Below, one piece after another: positions 46,017 to 55,617 of a stretch of 64,000 nucleotides of DNA. The stretch is taken from the NCBI RefSeq assembly GCF_000963885.1, contig NZ_BALE01000003.1, positions 62,001 through 126,000 of the forward strand. The letters are read 5' to 3'. Under the pieces are notes generated by a model. It was given only the letters and a program-made list of their open reading frames with translations, did not search any database and had not been told where the DNA came from. The stretch comes from Tanticharoenia sakaeratensis NBRC 103193. GTDB taxonomy: Bacteria > Pseudomonadota > Alphaproteobacteria > Acetobacterales > Acetobacteraceae. Within the stretch, counting starts at the first letter, position 1. Each line of letters starts with the position of its first letter. The translations under genes and the position numbers were made by a program.

Positions 46017-46051
46017 CATTTCCCCTTGGCGCGAACGGTCGGAAACCTGCG

Positions 46052-48961
46052 TCAGGCAGCTTCCACGATGCGATCGCGGCCTGCGGCCTTGGCATCGTAA
46101 AGCGCCTTGTCCGCCCGGCTTATCACGGTCTCCCAATTGTCCGAAGGCTGCACGGTTGCCATGCCGACCGACAGCGTGATGTGGATGGGCGCGCCCCCGT
46201 GCCCGAATGGTACCTGCGTCAGGGACTGGATCAGGGCAATGAGACGTTGCATGCCCGGCTGACCCGCGAGTCCGGAGATGAACAGGAATTCCTCTCCGCC
46301 GTAACGTCCGCAGAATTCTTCCGGCGCCAGAAAAGCGCCCAGTCTTTCTCCCATCTCGCGCAGGATCTGGTCGCCGACCAGATGGCCATGGACGTCGTTG
46401 ATCCGCTTGAAATGATCGATATCGAGCAGGGCGACGGCACAGGGAAGCGAGGGTTCATTGTTTGCGACGCGATGATGGCCGCGCCCGGAAGCAAAATTCA
46501 CGCCGGACAGATGCTCGGAGAGATGTTGTTGAATGGCCCTGCGATTCAGGAGGCCCGTGACGCTGTCCGTGCGGGCTTCGTGTTCGAGGGCCGCGCGCGC
46601 GGCCTCGAGTTCCAGCGTTCTCTGTTCGACGGTCTGTTGCAGGATCCGGCGCTGACGCTTCAGCATCCGGCCGCGCAGATGGAGCACTGTCAGAAGCGCA
46701 AGCCCGGTGAGCAGCCCGTAAAGAGCTTCGACCGGCCACCAGCGCCACCATGGCATGCGCATGCGCAACAGGATGTGTGCTGGTGCGGACTGATCGCCGG
46801 TCATCGGATCGAACGCCACGACAGAGAAGTCATGATGTCCCGGCGGCAGGCTCGGGTAGCGGGCGAAGTTGCTCGACGTCTCGATCCAGTCCTGATCGAC
46901 GCCGGCAAGGCGATAGCGGAAATGCAGGTTATGCGCGCGCGGCAGGTCCAGCGCGGTGAAGCGGATCATCACCGGATCATAGGAAAAGGGCACCGCTCGC
47001 CCTCGAAAGGCATGCGCGCCGATCTGGATGCTCGAGACGACCGCCTGAAGATCGCGATGGCGAAACAGGAGCTCTGGTCGGGTAAAATGGGAGAGGCCGC
47101 GGCTGGTGCCGACCCATACCGTTTCGTCTGTGTCGATGAAGATCGCGAATTCGTTGGTCTCGTTCCAGACCAGCCCCTCGTTCATCGAGACATTGATCCA
47201 GCGCTGCCCGTCGAACGCGGCAACGCCATGATCGGTGCCGGCCCAGATCCGGCCTGCGTTATCCCGGACCAGACTGTAGAAAGTCCGTCCAAGGATACGC
47301 GGTCCCGCTACGGGAGAGGCGGATGCATGGTTCGGCGCGGTGCGGACGATTGACATGAGCCCGCCCGAACCCGCGATCCAGACATGATCGGAACCGATTT
47401 CCACCAGTGTCGCCGGAAGGAAGTCCGCGCTGGGCCAGTGATCAAGGAGGGTTTCGACCCGTCCGTCGGGCCAGCGCAGGAGAAGGCGATCGGGGCCGGC
47501 CAGCCAGAGACGTCCGCTCGAATCGCGCAATCCGGCAAGAAGCGGCGTTCGCAGATGAGGGTCGGGCTGGACGGTGCGTGGTTCACTCGCGGCCGTATCG
47601 ATGTGGTCCAGCCCGTGCGCGGTCAGGAGCCATAACACCTTGTCCCGGTCGAGAAGGAGCTGGTGCAGGCCGGATACCTGAAAACTGTGCTGGATCTGCC
47701 CGGAGGGCGACAAATTGACGACCTGATTGATCCCGTGGGAGGCCCAGATCTGACCATCGATGCTGCTCTGCACCATGTAGCTCGCAGGGTCCGGTGCTAG
47801 CCGGAACAGCGGGTCGCCTGTCACGCCCATGCGCACGACGCCGCGCGACGAGCCGATCAGCAGCAGGCCATGGTCCTGGCGAACGATCTGCCAGATCTCG
47901 CCGACATCGAGACCGTCAGCCGCGGCGAAATTTTCGATCCCGCCGAAATTTGCCACTTCGGCAAGGCCATTGCCCGGCAGGCTGACCCACAGCTCGCCGT
48001 CACGGCCGCCAAGAAGTGCCGAGGCCACGCCGCCTGCGCATTCTGGCGGCAGGTTGAGGATCCGCCAGGAGGATCCGCTGCGCACCAGCAGACGGCCGAG
48101 CGCCTCGGTCACCACAGTGCCATCCGGCATGATGGTCAGCCGGACATGGTTCTGAAACCCGTCGCCGACACGATCGTCCGTGATGGATTCGATCCGGAAT
48201 GTCGTAGCGCCGGCGGGTCGCGAGGCGAAATGGTGGGCCGAGCGGGCATAGACGGTGCCATCTTTCCCGATGGCCACGGCCGCCCAGTCGTCCGGCGGTC
48301 CATGAGATACAGGATCAGCCGTCTGCTGGCAGTCGGCTGTGGTTGAGGTCATGCGGCACAATCGCCCGTCCGTCGTACCGATCCAGAGCGTATCGTCATG
48401 CGCTGCCATTCCGCTGACATTGCCGATACTGCGCAACACATCAGGCAGCGGAGACATCCGGGCGGACCCCACGGGGACGATACGGCCGCCAAGCTGCGCG
48501 AGAAGGGAGCCATGCCACCACAGAAGCCCGTGAAAGGTCTGGTCGCGGGAGCGTCCTGCGGGCGTGACATCGTCGAACTGGAGCGTCGGTATCGGATGGA
48601 CGGCGTCGGCTGCCGTCCGGGACAGAAGAACGCGATGGTCGTCCGCCATGGCAATTCGACCGTCGGGGGTTGTGATCAGGGCGCGCACGCCGATATGCAG
48701 CGGCAGACCCTGCTCGGTCCCGAGACGAAAGAAGATGCGTCCGTCGAACACGAAGAGGCCGCTCTCCGTTCCGACAACCAGAAACCCTTCCGGCTCCTGC
48801 GCAAGATGCCAAACCGCTTCTTCATTGAGCCCTTCGGCTTCTCCGAAGCTGCGCACCGAGACGTGCTGAGCCTTGGCCAGCGGGATGGCCAGACACCAGA
48901 CCGCGAACGCCATCGCCTGCACCGCCACGCGCGCGGCACGAGGTGGTACATGCAGGCTCAT
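46052..48961 (-). CDS. Two-component-propeller sensor diguanylate cyclase
   Basis: About 969 residues. The start at 48961 gives a signal peptide (AVWCLAIPLAKA-QH); 49003 is a longer alternative, and neither has a good ribosome-binding site. Residues about 20-700 are a periplasmic beta-propeller with repeats such as FLVVGTESGLFVFDG and RIWAGTDHGVAAFDG, then a Y_Y_Y domain (FRYRLAGVDQDWIETSS). One transmembrane helix (WPVEALYGLLTGLALLTVLHL) leads to a coiled coil and a GGDEF domain: DSVTGLLNRRAI and active-site GGEEF (46286-46300). The I-site position reads APEE instead of RxxD, so product inhibition is probably absent. It should make c-di-GMP in response to an unknown periplasmic signal. Confidence 0.9.
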   Translation of the reverse strand: MSLHVPPRAARVAVQAMAFAVWCLAIPLAKAQHVSVRSFGEAEGLNEEAVWHLAQEPEGFLVVGTESGLFVFDGRIFFRLGTEQGLPLHIGVRALITTPDGRIAMADDHRVLLSRTAADAVHPIPTLQFDDVTPAGRSRDQTFHGLLWWHGSLLAQLGGRIVPVGSARMSPLPDVLRSIGNVSGMAAHDDTLWIGTTDGRLCRMTSTTADCQQTADPVSHGPPDDWAAVAIGKDGTVYARSAHHFASRPAGATTFRIESITDDRVGDGFQNHVRLTIMPDGTVVTEALGRLLVRSGSSWRILNLPPECAGGVASALLGGRDGELWVSLPGNGLAEVANFGGIENFAAADGLDVGEIWQIVRQDHGLLLIGSSRGVVRMGVTGDPLFRLAPDPASYMVQSSIDGQIWASHGINQVVNLSPSGQIQHSFQVSGLHQLLLDRDKVLWLLTAHGLDHIDTAASEPRTVQPDPHLRTPLLAGLRDSSGRLWLAGPDRLLLRWPDGRVETLLDHWPSADFLPATLVEIGSDHVWIAGSGGLMSIVRTAPNHASASPVAGPRILGRTFYSLVRDNAGRIWAGTDHGVAAFDGQRWINVSMNEGLVWNETNEFAIFIDTDETVWVGTSRGLSHFTRPELLFRHRDLQAVVSSIQIGAHAFRGRAVPFSYDPVMIRFTALDLPRAHNLHFRYRLAGVDQDWIETSSNFARYPSLPPGHHDFSVVAFDPMTGDQSAPAHILLRMRMPWWRWWPVEALYGLLTGLALLTVLHLRGRMLKRQRRILQQTVEQRTLELEAARAALEHEARTDSVTGLLNRRAIQQHLSEHLSGVNFASGRGHHRVANNEPSLPCAVALLDIDHFKRINDVHGHLVGDQILREMGERLGAFLAPEEFCGRYGGEEFLFISGLAGQPGMQRLIALIQSLTQVPFGHGGAPIHITLSVGMATVQPSDNWETVISRADKALYDAKAAGRDRIVEAA

Positions 48962-49176
48962 CTTGCATGAAGCCGTCTCCGGCCGGATTGGGCTGGCGTA
49001 CATGCGTGCTACACTATCGGGAAGCGCTTAAGGAAATCTTACCCCAGGCGGGAAAAACGCGCCATTTTTTGTCTGGTCGGCGCAAGACCATGCCGCCGTT
49101 TATGGTCATGCCCTGATCCAAGGCGATCAACACACTGACGTTGCCCTGATCCGGCACCCAGTTTTCGGAGTTTTAC
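48962..49176. promoter_or_regulatory. Divergent control region between the cyclase and ABC transporter genes
   Basis: Promoters for both directions must lie in these 215 bases. A run of AAATTTT-like sequence around 49035-49070 is AT-rich, but no convincing -35/-10 pair or palindrome was identified. Confidence 0.3.
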
Positions 49177-51141
49177 TTGTCGGAACCGTTGAAACTCGAA
49201 GAAAATTCCCACCCGTCGGATGCGGAAATTGCTGCGCGTCGCAATCCTCCGCCTGCGGACGCTACCGCGTGCGCGGCGCCGGAAGGGCATGCCCATAAGC
49301 CCCACGACGACGAGGATGAGGAAGATCAAGCTTCCGCGAGCGAAGCAGGCGCGCGGGCAGCCGGCGTCGGCTTCGTCAACGTCCTGCGTTTCGTGGTCGC
49401 GCGATGGATGCATCACCCGCGCCTCTTGACCAAGACGGTCGTGGGCATGGGGCTGGCGACCCTGGCCGACATCTGCATGCCCGTCCTGTCCGGGCGCCTC
49501 GTAACCGATGTCGCCCGCCGCGTGCCGGACGGGGTCGTCGATGCAGCGACACGGGCTGCGCACGATGATGCGCTGCTGATGGTATCGGGCCTGATCGGAC
49601 TCGGGATCATCGGCCTGCTCGGCCGCAGGACCTCGTTCATCGGGATTACCTACCTGACGCTCGCCATCATGCGGCGTGTAGCGACCGAAGCGTTCGCGCG
49701 TGTGCAGCGGTTCTCGACCGATTGGCATGCGAACACGTTCGCCGGGTCGACCGTCCGCAAACTGACGCGCGGCATCTGGGCGATCGACACGCTGGACGAC
49801 ACGCTGCTGCTGCTGATCCTGCCGGAAGTGCTCGTGCTCGTCGGCACGACGATCGTGCTGGCGATCCGCGCGCCGATCATGGGCCTCGTGCTCGCGGTCT
49901 CGGTCGTCCTGTTCGCGTGGCTCTCGATCGCGCTTACGTTGTATTATGTCGCGCCCACCGCGCGTCGCGCGAACCAGTGGGACACGAAGATGGGCGCGGC
50001 CATGGCCGATGCCGTGACCTGCAACGCGGTGGTGAAGGCGTTCGGTGCCGAACGCCGCGAAGACGCCCGCCTGGATGCGACGCTGCGCCACTGGAGCCAC
50101 CACACCGGCCGCGGGTGGATCCGCGGCACCAACAGCGGCAACCTGCAGAATCTTGCATCCCTTGTGATGCGGATCGCCTTGATCGCCATCGCTGTCCTGA
50201 TGTGGTGGCATGGCGAGGCAGGCCCGGGCGACGTCGCCTATGTGCTGACCATGGTGTTCCTCGTGCAGGGATACCTGCGCGATCTGGGTCAGCAGGTCTC
50301 GATGGTGCAACGTTCCGTCAACGAGATGGAAGAGCTGGTTGCGATTTTCGGACGCGACCCCGAGGTGCAGGACCATCCGCACGCGGCGATCGCGGATTTC
50401 CACAACGGGTCGATCCGCTTCGAACATGTCCGGTTCCAGTATCGCGGACAGGCAACGCCGCTTTATCGCGATCTCGACCTGACGATCGAACCCGGCGCGC
50501 GCGTGGCACTCGTGGGGCCCTCGGGCTCGGGCAAGACGACACTCACCAAGCTGTTGCAGCGTCTTTATGACATTCACGGCGGCCGGATCCTGATCGATGG
50601 CACGGACATCTCCACTGTCACCCAGGAATCCCTGCGCCAGCACATCGCGATCGTGCCGCAGGAACCCATCCTGTTTCATCGCTCGCTGGCCGAGAATATC
50701 GCCTATGCCCGGCCTGAGGCCACTGCGGCCGAAATCGAGGAAGCCGCTCGCCTGGCCAATGCAAGCGCATTCATCGAGCGTCTTCCGGAAGGCTACGAGA
50801 CGCTCGTGGGTGAACGCGGCGTGAAGCTGTCAGGCGGCGAACGCCAGCGCGTGGCCATTGCCCGCGCGTTTCTGGCCAATGCCCCGATCCTGATCTTCGA
50901 CGAGGCGACGTCCAGCCTCGATTCGGAATCGGAAGCGCTGGTGCAGGATGCCATGCGGCGTCTGATGGTGGGGCGCACGGTCATCGTGGTCGCGCATCGG
51001 CTGGCGACGGTCATGGAACTGGATCGGATCCTTGTCTTCGCCCATGGTGAGCTGCGTGAGGACGGCACGCATGCCACCCTGATCCAGCAGGACGGCGGCA
51101 TCTACCGACGGCTGTTCGAACTGCAGTCGCTGGAGGGCTGA
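49177..51141 (+). CDS. ABC exporter, fused membrane and ATPase domains
   Basis: 654 residues from a TTG start with CGGAG eight bases upstream. An unusual hydrophilic N-terminus of about 60 residues contains HAHKPHDDEDEEDQ. Six membrane helices follow (residues about 85-350), including LLLLILPEVLVLVGTTIVLAI shortened here to its core. The ATPase domain has Walker A GPSGSGKTT, Q-loop IVPQEPILF, signature LSGGERQRV, Walker B ILIFDEATSSLDSE and H-loop VVAHRL. It should work as a homodimer moving a lipid, peptide, metal conjugate or drug outwards. The substrate is not predictable; the His/Asp-rich extension could bind metal. Confidence 0.92.
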   Translation: MSEPLKLEENSHPSDAEIAARRNPPPADATACAAPEGHAHKPHDDEDEEDQASASEAGARAAGVGFVNVLRFVVARWMHHPRLLTKTVVGMGLATLADICMPVLSGRLVTDVARRVPDGVVDAATRAAHDDALLMVSGLIGLGIIGLLGRRTSFIGITYLTLAIMRRVATEAFARVQRFSTDWHANTFAGSTVRKLTRGIWAIDTLDDTLLLLILPEVLVLVGTTIVLAIRAPIMGLVLAVSVVLFAWLSIALTLYYVAPTARRANQWDTKMGAAMADAVTCNAVVKAFGAERREDARLDATLRHWSHHTGRGWIRGTNSGNLQNLASLVMRIALIAIAVLMWWHGEAGPGDVAYVLTMVFLVQGYLRDLGQQVSMVQRSVNEMEELVAIFGRDPEVQDHPHAAIADFHNGSIRFEHVRFQYRGQATPLYRDLDLTIEPGARVALVGPSGSGKTTLTKLLQRLYDIHGGRILIDGTDISTVTQESLRQHIAIVPQEPILFHRSLAENIAYARPEATAAEIEEAARLANASAFIERLPEGYETLVGERGVKLSGGERQRVAIARAFLANAPILIFDEATSSLDSESEALVQDAMRRLMVGRTVIVVAHRLATVMELDRILVFAHGELREDGTHATLIQQDGGIYRRLFELQSLEG

Positions 51142-51216
51142 CGCGCGCCTGATTTGACCGGGATGCCACATTGGCGGTGATCTGTGTCGTCTCGGAACGT
51201 CACGGAGCATCGTTAC

Positions 51217-52503
51217 ATGTCGGTCACCCCACGCCTTGCAGCCCTGTTCATTGCGGCAGGGCTGAGCGTTCCGGCAATAGCCGCGCCATGCCTTCCATCC
51301 GGAGCGGATGTACCGCCCGGTGCCAACACGACGGACCCGCGCAAGCCCTTCTTCATCGATACGCGAGGGCTCGATACGACGGTTTCTCCGCCGGTCCGTG
51401 ACCCGGGCAAGGCAGGTTATCCGGCTGCGACGCATCTGGCGGACGGCGTCGTGCCGCCCGTCTCGGGCAACGGCAATTTCATTCTCGGTGCGTCTCATGA
51501 GGCCGCACCTGAAACCATCCCCAGCGACAGCGTGCCGCACGGGCGCATCGTGTCCTTCACGATGGCCTCCGCGAAGGCAAGAGTGTTCAATCCCGGCGTA
51601 GTGCGCGACGATCCGCTGAACTGTCCGAACGGTGCAGTCTATGCGGCGCCGACTGCGCCCGGAGATCCCTCCGACCTGAAGCTTGCAACAAGCCACCCCG
51701 GTCCCTGGGAGCGCTCGGTCGATGTGTATGTTCCGGCGCAGTATGTGCCCGGGACGCCTGCGCCGATCCTCGTGTTCGGCGATGGCGGGGCGGACGGATT
51801 CTATAACGGGCGCGACCTCTTCACGGTGCTGGACGCCCTGATTGCACAGAAGAAGTTGCCGCCGATCGTCGCCATCGGGATCGGATCAGGCGGACAGGAT
51901 GCGCAGGGCAGCGAGCGCGGGCGGGAATATGATGCCGTCTCGCCGCTCTATGCGGAGTGGGTGGCGCAGGAAGTCCTGCCGCGTGCGGAAAAGGCCGCGA
52001 ACATTCGCATCACACATGATCCGGATGGCCGCGCGACCATGGGCGTCAGTTCGAGCGGTGCCGCGGCCTTTACCATGGCGTGGTTTCATCCCGACCTGTT
52101 CCGGCGAGTGCTGGCCTATTCTCCGACGTTCACGAACCAGCAATGGCCGCGCGATCCGAACCTGCCGGGGGGCGCATGGCAATATCACGATGCATGGACG
52201 GGAGCGGGCGGTGGTCCGGGCGCCGCACGGTCGCTGGTGAAGGACACGCCGGCCAAGCCGATCCGCATGTGGTTCGAGGCAGGTGATCAGGACCTCTTCT
52301 ATCCCGCGCCCAACATGCCGGACGGGATGCATGACTGGACGCTCGCGGACGAACGCATGGCAGCGGCGCTGGCGGCCAAGGGATACGCCTATCAGTTCGT
52401 CCTGTCCCGCGGCGTCGGCCATGTGGACCGGTCGACGATCGCCCAGACCCTGCCCGAAGCACTCCTATGGCTCTGGCACGGCTATCGCCCGACCGGGCGA
52501 TAG
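51217..52503 (+). CDS. Exported esterase-fold (alpha/beta hydrolase) protein
   Basis: About 428 residues from ATG 51217 (GGAG nine bases upstream). A signal peptide (RLAALFIAAGLSVPAIA) is followed by a long N-terminal beta-rich part and a hydrolase domain resembling enterochelin-esterase/esterase D proteins: WERSVDVYVPAQYVPG, ILVFGDGGADGF, the nucleophile elbow ATMGVSSSGAAAF, the acid in WFEAGDQDLF and the histidine in SRGVGHVDRST. It probably acts in the periplasm on esters of sugars, siderophores or phenolic acids. It converges with the nucleoside hydrolase gene across 15 bases. Confidence 0.8.
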   Translation: MSVTPRLAALFIAAGLSVPAIAAPCLPSGADVPPGANTTDPRKPFFIDTRGLDTTVSPPVRDPGKAGYPAATHLADGVVPPVSGNGNFILGASHEAAPETIPSDSVPHGRIVSFTMASAKARVFNPGVVRDDPLNCPNGAVYAAPTAPGDPSDLKLATSHPGPWERSVDVYVPAQYVPGTPAPILVFGDGGADGFYNGRDLFTVLDALIAQKKLPPIVAIGIGSGGQDAQGSERGREYDAVSPLYAEWVAQEVLPRAEKAANIRITHDPDGRATMGVSSSGAAAFTMAWFHPDLFRRVLAYSPTFTNQQWPRDPNLPGGAWQYHDAWTGAGGGPGAARSLVKDTPAKPIRMWFEAGDQDLFYPAPNMPDGMHDWTLADERMAAALAAKGYAYQFVLSRGVGHVDRSTIAQTLPEALLWLWHGYRPTGR

Positions 52504-52518
52504 GTCGCCGCTCCTGGG

Positions 52519-53610
52519 TTACGGCGTTGTCGTTCCCAGGCTCTGTGCATCCTTGCGAAACCGTGTCAGGAAGGCGGGTTCGTTCACTTGTTCGACCAGA
52601 TCGACCGGCCGTACGCCCATGTTGACCGGCGCCTGCGCGCGGGTCCAGACATGGGCCCGGCCGTAATCGATGCCGGGACGCGTCTCGACGTCCATGTAGA
52701 CCGTCTGGGATTTCGTGATCAGCGCCGGATCGACCACGATGGCAGCCGCCATCTCGTCCCAGAGCGGCATCGGATCGTAATAGGTCTGCATGTAACGCGT
52801 GACGGGCGAGGGATGATCCTGAAGGGCAGCCAGATCGGCTCGTGACAGCATCAGCTTCGCCGAGATGTTGCCCACGGCCGTGATCTTCGGCCAGTCGGCG
52901 GTCAGGGTGATGTGGGCGGCTTCCGGATCGAAGACGAGGTTGAAGTCGTCCGTGTAGGCGGCATTGCCGTTGATGGCCGACATGTTCGTGTCGATCAGTC
53001 CGCCCATGAAGACGAGTTGTTTCGCAGTCGATGCGAATGTAGGATCGAGCCGGATCGCCAGCGCCAGATTGGTCATGGCGCCGGCCTCGAAGATCGTGAC
53101 CTGATGCGGATGGCGATGCACGGTCCGGATCAGGAAGAGGGCGGCCTCCTCGGACTGGGCGGCCAGTTTCGGATCTCCTTCCCGTAGAGGCTTGAGCGGG
53201 GGTTGGGTCGGGGATGCGGTCTCGATCGATCCGGCACCGCCCCATGCCCCTTTCCACGGCAGCGGACCGAACTGCTGTTCATGCATCTTCATGGCCGCGA
53301 CGGTATTCATCAGCGGGTAGACCGCACCATCATAGACCGGCACGTCGGTCCGATGCGCGATTTCGAGAAAACGCCGCAGATGCGCGGAATTGGCGTTTTC
53401 CCAACCGTCGCCGGTCGAGACGGTGAAGCCCAGAACCTGCACGTTCGGTGCGGCCAGCAGGGGAATGACCGACTGCACGTTCGATCCGCCCGGCCCGTCG
53501 TAATCATTGTCCTCGATGACGAACTGCGGCGTCTGTGCGCGGGCCATGCCGGGCGGATGGAGTGCGCCTGCAAGCAGCGCGGCACAGAAAAGACGTTTGA
53601 ATGCGGGCAT
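52519..53610 (-). CDS. Exported inosine-uridine-type nucleoside hydrolase
   Basis: About 363 residues from ATG 53610, opening with a signal peptide (MPAFKRLFCAALLAG...ARAQ). The N-terminal calcium-binding motif is IEDNDYDGPGG, a variant of the usual DTDPGIDD. Other family landmarks are LGFTVSTGDGW, IFEAGAMTNLALAIRLDP, FMGGLI and the NIS/NVV-like FNLVFDPEAA. It should split nucleosides into base and ribose in the periplasm. A NUP-family purine nucleoside permease-like gene lies 4.7 kb away on the same strand, so the two may belong to one salvage function. The altered N-terminal motif makes exact activity uncertain. Confidence 0.82.
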   Translation of the reverse strand: MPAFKRLFCAALLAGALHPPGMARAQTPQFVIEDNDYDGPGGSNVQSVIPLLAAPNVQVLGFTVSTGDGWENANSAHLRRFLEIAHRTDVPVYDGAVYPLMNTVAAMKMHEQQFGPLPWKGAWGGAGSIETASPTQPPLKPLREGDPKLAAQSEEAALFLIRTVHRHPHQVTIFEAGAMTNLALAIRLDPTFASTAKQLVFMGGLIDTNMSAINGNAAYTDDFNLVFDPEAAHITLTADWPKITAVGNISAKLMLSRADLAALQDHPSPVTRYMQTYYDPMPLWDEMAAAIVVDPALITKSQTVYMDVETRPGIDYGRAHVWTRAQAPVNMGVRPVDLVEQVNEPAFLTRFRKDAQSLGTTTP

Positions 53611-53684
53611 GAATCGGCGGGCCTCAGGCGGATTGAACGGGCAGGCGATCCTTGCAGGAAAATTCTCGATCCGGAACCGTATCG

Positions 53685-55043
53685 TCAGCGTCCGGCAAAC
53701 AGATGATGCAAGAGGCGCGCCGCCAGCGTGAGGCACAGTGCGCCGAGCGCGATGAGGCCGGCGTGGGCAAGCCAGAAATCAGCCGAGCCCAGATGGGGAA
53801 GTGCTGCCCCTAGCCGACCGGCCATGCCGTCGGCCAACCGGTCGCTCGTGACATAGACCGCCATCACGGTGCCGCGAAAAGCGGCGGACGATTCATGCGC
53901 AAACAGCGCCATGCCACCCGGCTGAACTACAGCCATCGCCGTATCGTTCAGGATATGGAAGGCGATCAGCCCGCCAAAGCCGATCGCACCCGATCCTGAA
54001 TGCAGCATGCTCGCGAAACAGAGCAGCAAAGGCCCGAGCGGGGCGATCCACGCAAACGCAGCGATTTGCGCCAGTTCGCCGGGCGGCGTGCGACGGCGGG
54101 CCCATGCACGCCAGAATGCGGTGACTGCGACCTGCATCATGATGCTGACCGCCGCATCGAGCGACAGCAGCCACCCCGGCGGCATGAGGTGGCCCGCCAC
54201 ATGCAGATCCGCATGCTGTTCGGCCCAGAGCGGATAGGTATCGTAGATCTGCTCGTTGCCAAGGGCGGCGAGAGCCAGCACCGGCAGCAGCAGCGCGAGT
54301 GCCGCCAGACGCAAACCGTCGCGCGCATCGATCCTCATCCGGGCCCTGGACGCGATCGGCAGTGGACCGGCGCCAAGCCGGTAACAGACGGCACCTGCCG
54401 CAAGGATTGCCGCCGCCACCGCAAAACCCGCGTGCCAGCCAAATCTCGCGGCCACGCCACCGCAGATCAGGGGGCCGAGCACGGTTGCCACGTCCTGCGC
54501 CAGCGCCGTGATCCGGAAAGCATCCGCACGCCGCGGGTCATCCGCCGTGTAGAGGTCGCCGAGGGCTGCAAAGAGATTGATCGCAAGGGCGCCGCCGAGC
54601 ATGTCGCACAACGTGGCGAGGAGCGCCGTGCGATCGAAACACAGCAACAGGTTCGCGATCACCATCAGCAGCACGCCGGCCAGTGCGGCGCGCCTGCGGC
54701 CGCACAGATCACCCAGGACGCCGCCTGCAATCTGCGCCGGGATGTCGAGCAATGCCGTGATGCCGACAAGCGCCGGCGCGATGACCGAAGGCGCCGCACC
54801 CGCAAGCCCGAGCCAGCGCTCGGCGGTCGCCAGCCCGAGGACGGCAGACCCATGGGCACCGGCCCGGGGCAGCAGCGCATGAACGAGATACAGGACGATG
54901 ATCGACTGCGCCCCGTAGCGGGCAAAATACCACGCACCCTGTGCCAGTGCGTTGGCTCGGAGACTTGCAGGCTGCCGGAGTGGTATTCGGGCGGCCTGCC
55001 CGTCAGTCGCCAAGACAGGCTGCGCGGAAAGCTGCGAGTGCAC
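53685..55043 (-). CDS. Major facilitator superfamily transporter
   Basis: 452 residues if started at GTG 55043; this overlaps the end of rdgB by 41 bases, and a TTG at 55013 is a shorter option. Twelve hydrophobic segments are visible, starting after an N-terminal hydrophilic stretch with ARYGAQSIIVLYLVHALL. The motif A loop between helices 2 and 3 is GGVLGDLCGRRRAALAG. The substrate is unknown; the N-terminal pattern slightly resembles peptide (POT) carriers. It is the last gene of rph-rdgB-MFS. Confidence 0.8.
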   Translation of the reverse strand: MHSQLSAQPVLATDGQAARIPLRQPASLRANALAQGAWYFARYGAQSIIVLYLVHALLPRAGAHGSAVLGLATAERWLGLAGAAPSVIAPALVGITALLDIPAQIAGGVLGDLCGRRRAALAGVLLMVIANLLLCFDRTALLATLCDMLGGALAINLFAALGDLYTADDPRRADAFRITALAQDVATVLGPLICGGVAARFGWHAGFAVAAAILAAGAVCYRLGAGPLPIASRARMRIDARDGLRLAALALLLPVLALAALGNEQIYDTYPLWAEQHADLHVAGHLMPPGWLLSLDAAVSIMMQVAVTAFWRAWARRRTPPGELAQIAAFAWIAPLGPLLLCFASMLHSGSGAIGFGGLIAFHILNDTAMAVVQPGGMALFAHESSAAFRGTVMAVYVTSDRLADGMAGRLGAALPHLGSADFWLAHAGLIALGALCLTLAARLLHHLFAGR

Positions 55044-55617
55044 GGCCGCGATGGCTGATTGCGTTTTTTTCGGGGCCCGTCATCTCGGCAAAGCTGCGGC
55101 TTTCCCCGTCGGGAACAAAGATCGGGTCATAGCCATGGCCGTGCGCGCCGCGTGGCGGCCAGCAGACCGTGCCGTCGCATCGGCCTGTGAAATGCCGCAC
55201 CGTCCCGTCCGGCCAGGCCAGGCAGAGATCCGCCTCGAACCAGGCCGTTCGGTTGGAGGTCTCGCCCATTTCAGTGTGCACGCGAGCCATGGCGGCGTCG
55301 AAGTCGCGCGTCGGCCCACCCCAGCGCGCGGAATAGACGCCCGGACGCCCCTCCAGCGCACCGACGCAGAAGCCCGAATCGTCGGCCAGAGCCGGCAGGC
55401 CCGTGGCTTCCGCTGCGGCCCGCGCCTTGATCTCGGCATTGCCTGCAAAAGTATCAGCTGTTTCTTCAGGCTCCGGCAGGTCGTGCGAGGCTGCGGATAC
55501 GACCGTGATGCCTGCATCCGCCAGCAGGGCCGCGAATTCCTGCATCTTGCCGGCATTGTGGGTTGCGATCAGCAACGTGTCGCCACGGGCGAGAACGGGG
55601 GGCTTGCGGTCGCTCAT
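55003..55617 (-). CDS. rdgB: XTP/dITP pyrophosphatase
   Basis: 204 residues. It removes inosine and xanthosine triphosphates from the nucleotide pool. Family motifs are [18 protein letters not shown] at the N-terminus with the T/SxN-K substrate residues, [29 protein letters not shown] with the catalytic Asp, GVYSARW, and the C-terminal [18 protein letters not shown] and ISHRGRAL. The ATG overlaps the rph stop by four bases (ATGA). Confidence 0.96.
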   Translation of the reverse strand: MSDRKPPVLARGDTLLIATHNAGKMQEFAALLADAGITVVSAASHDLPEPEETADTFAGNAEIKARAAAEATGLPALADDSGFCVGALEGRPGVYSARWGGPTRDFDAAMARVHTEMGETSNRTAWFEADLCLAWPDGTVRHFTGRCDGTVCWPPRGAHGHGYDPIFVPDGESRSFAEMTGPEKNAISHRGRALAAFRAACLGD

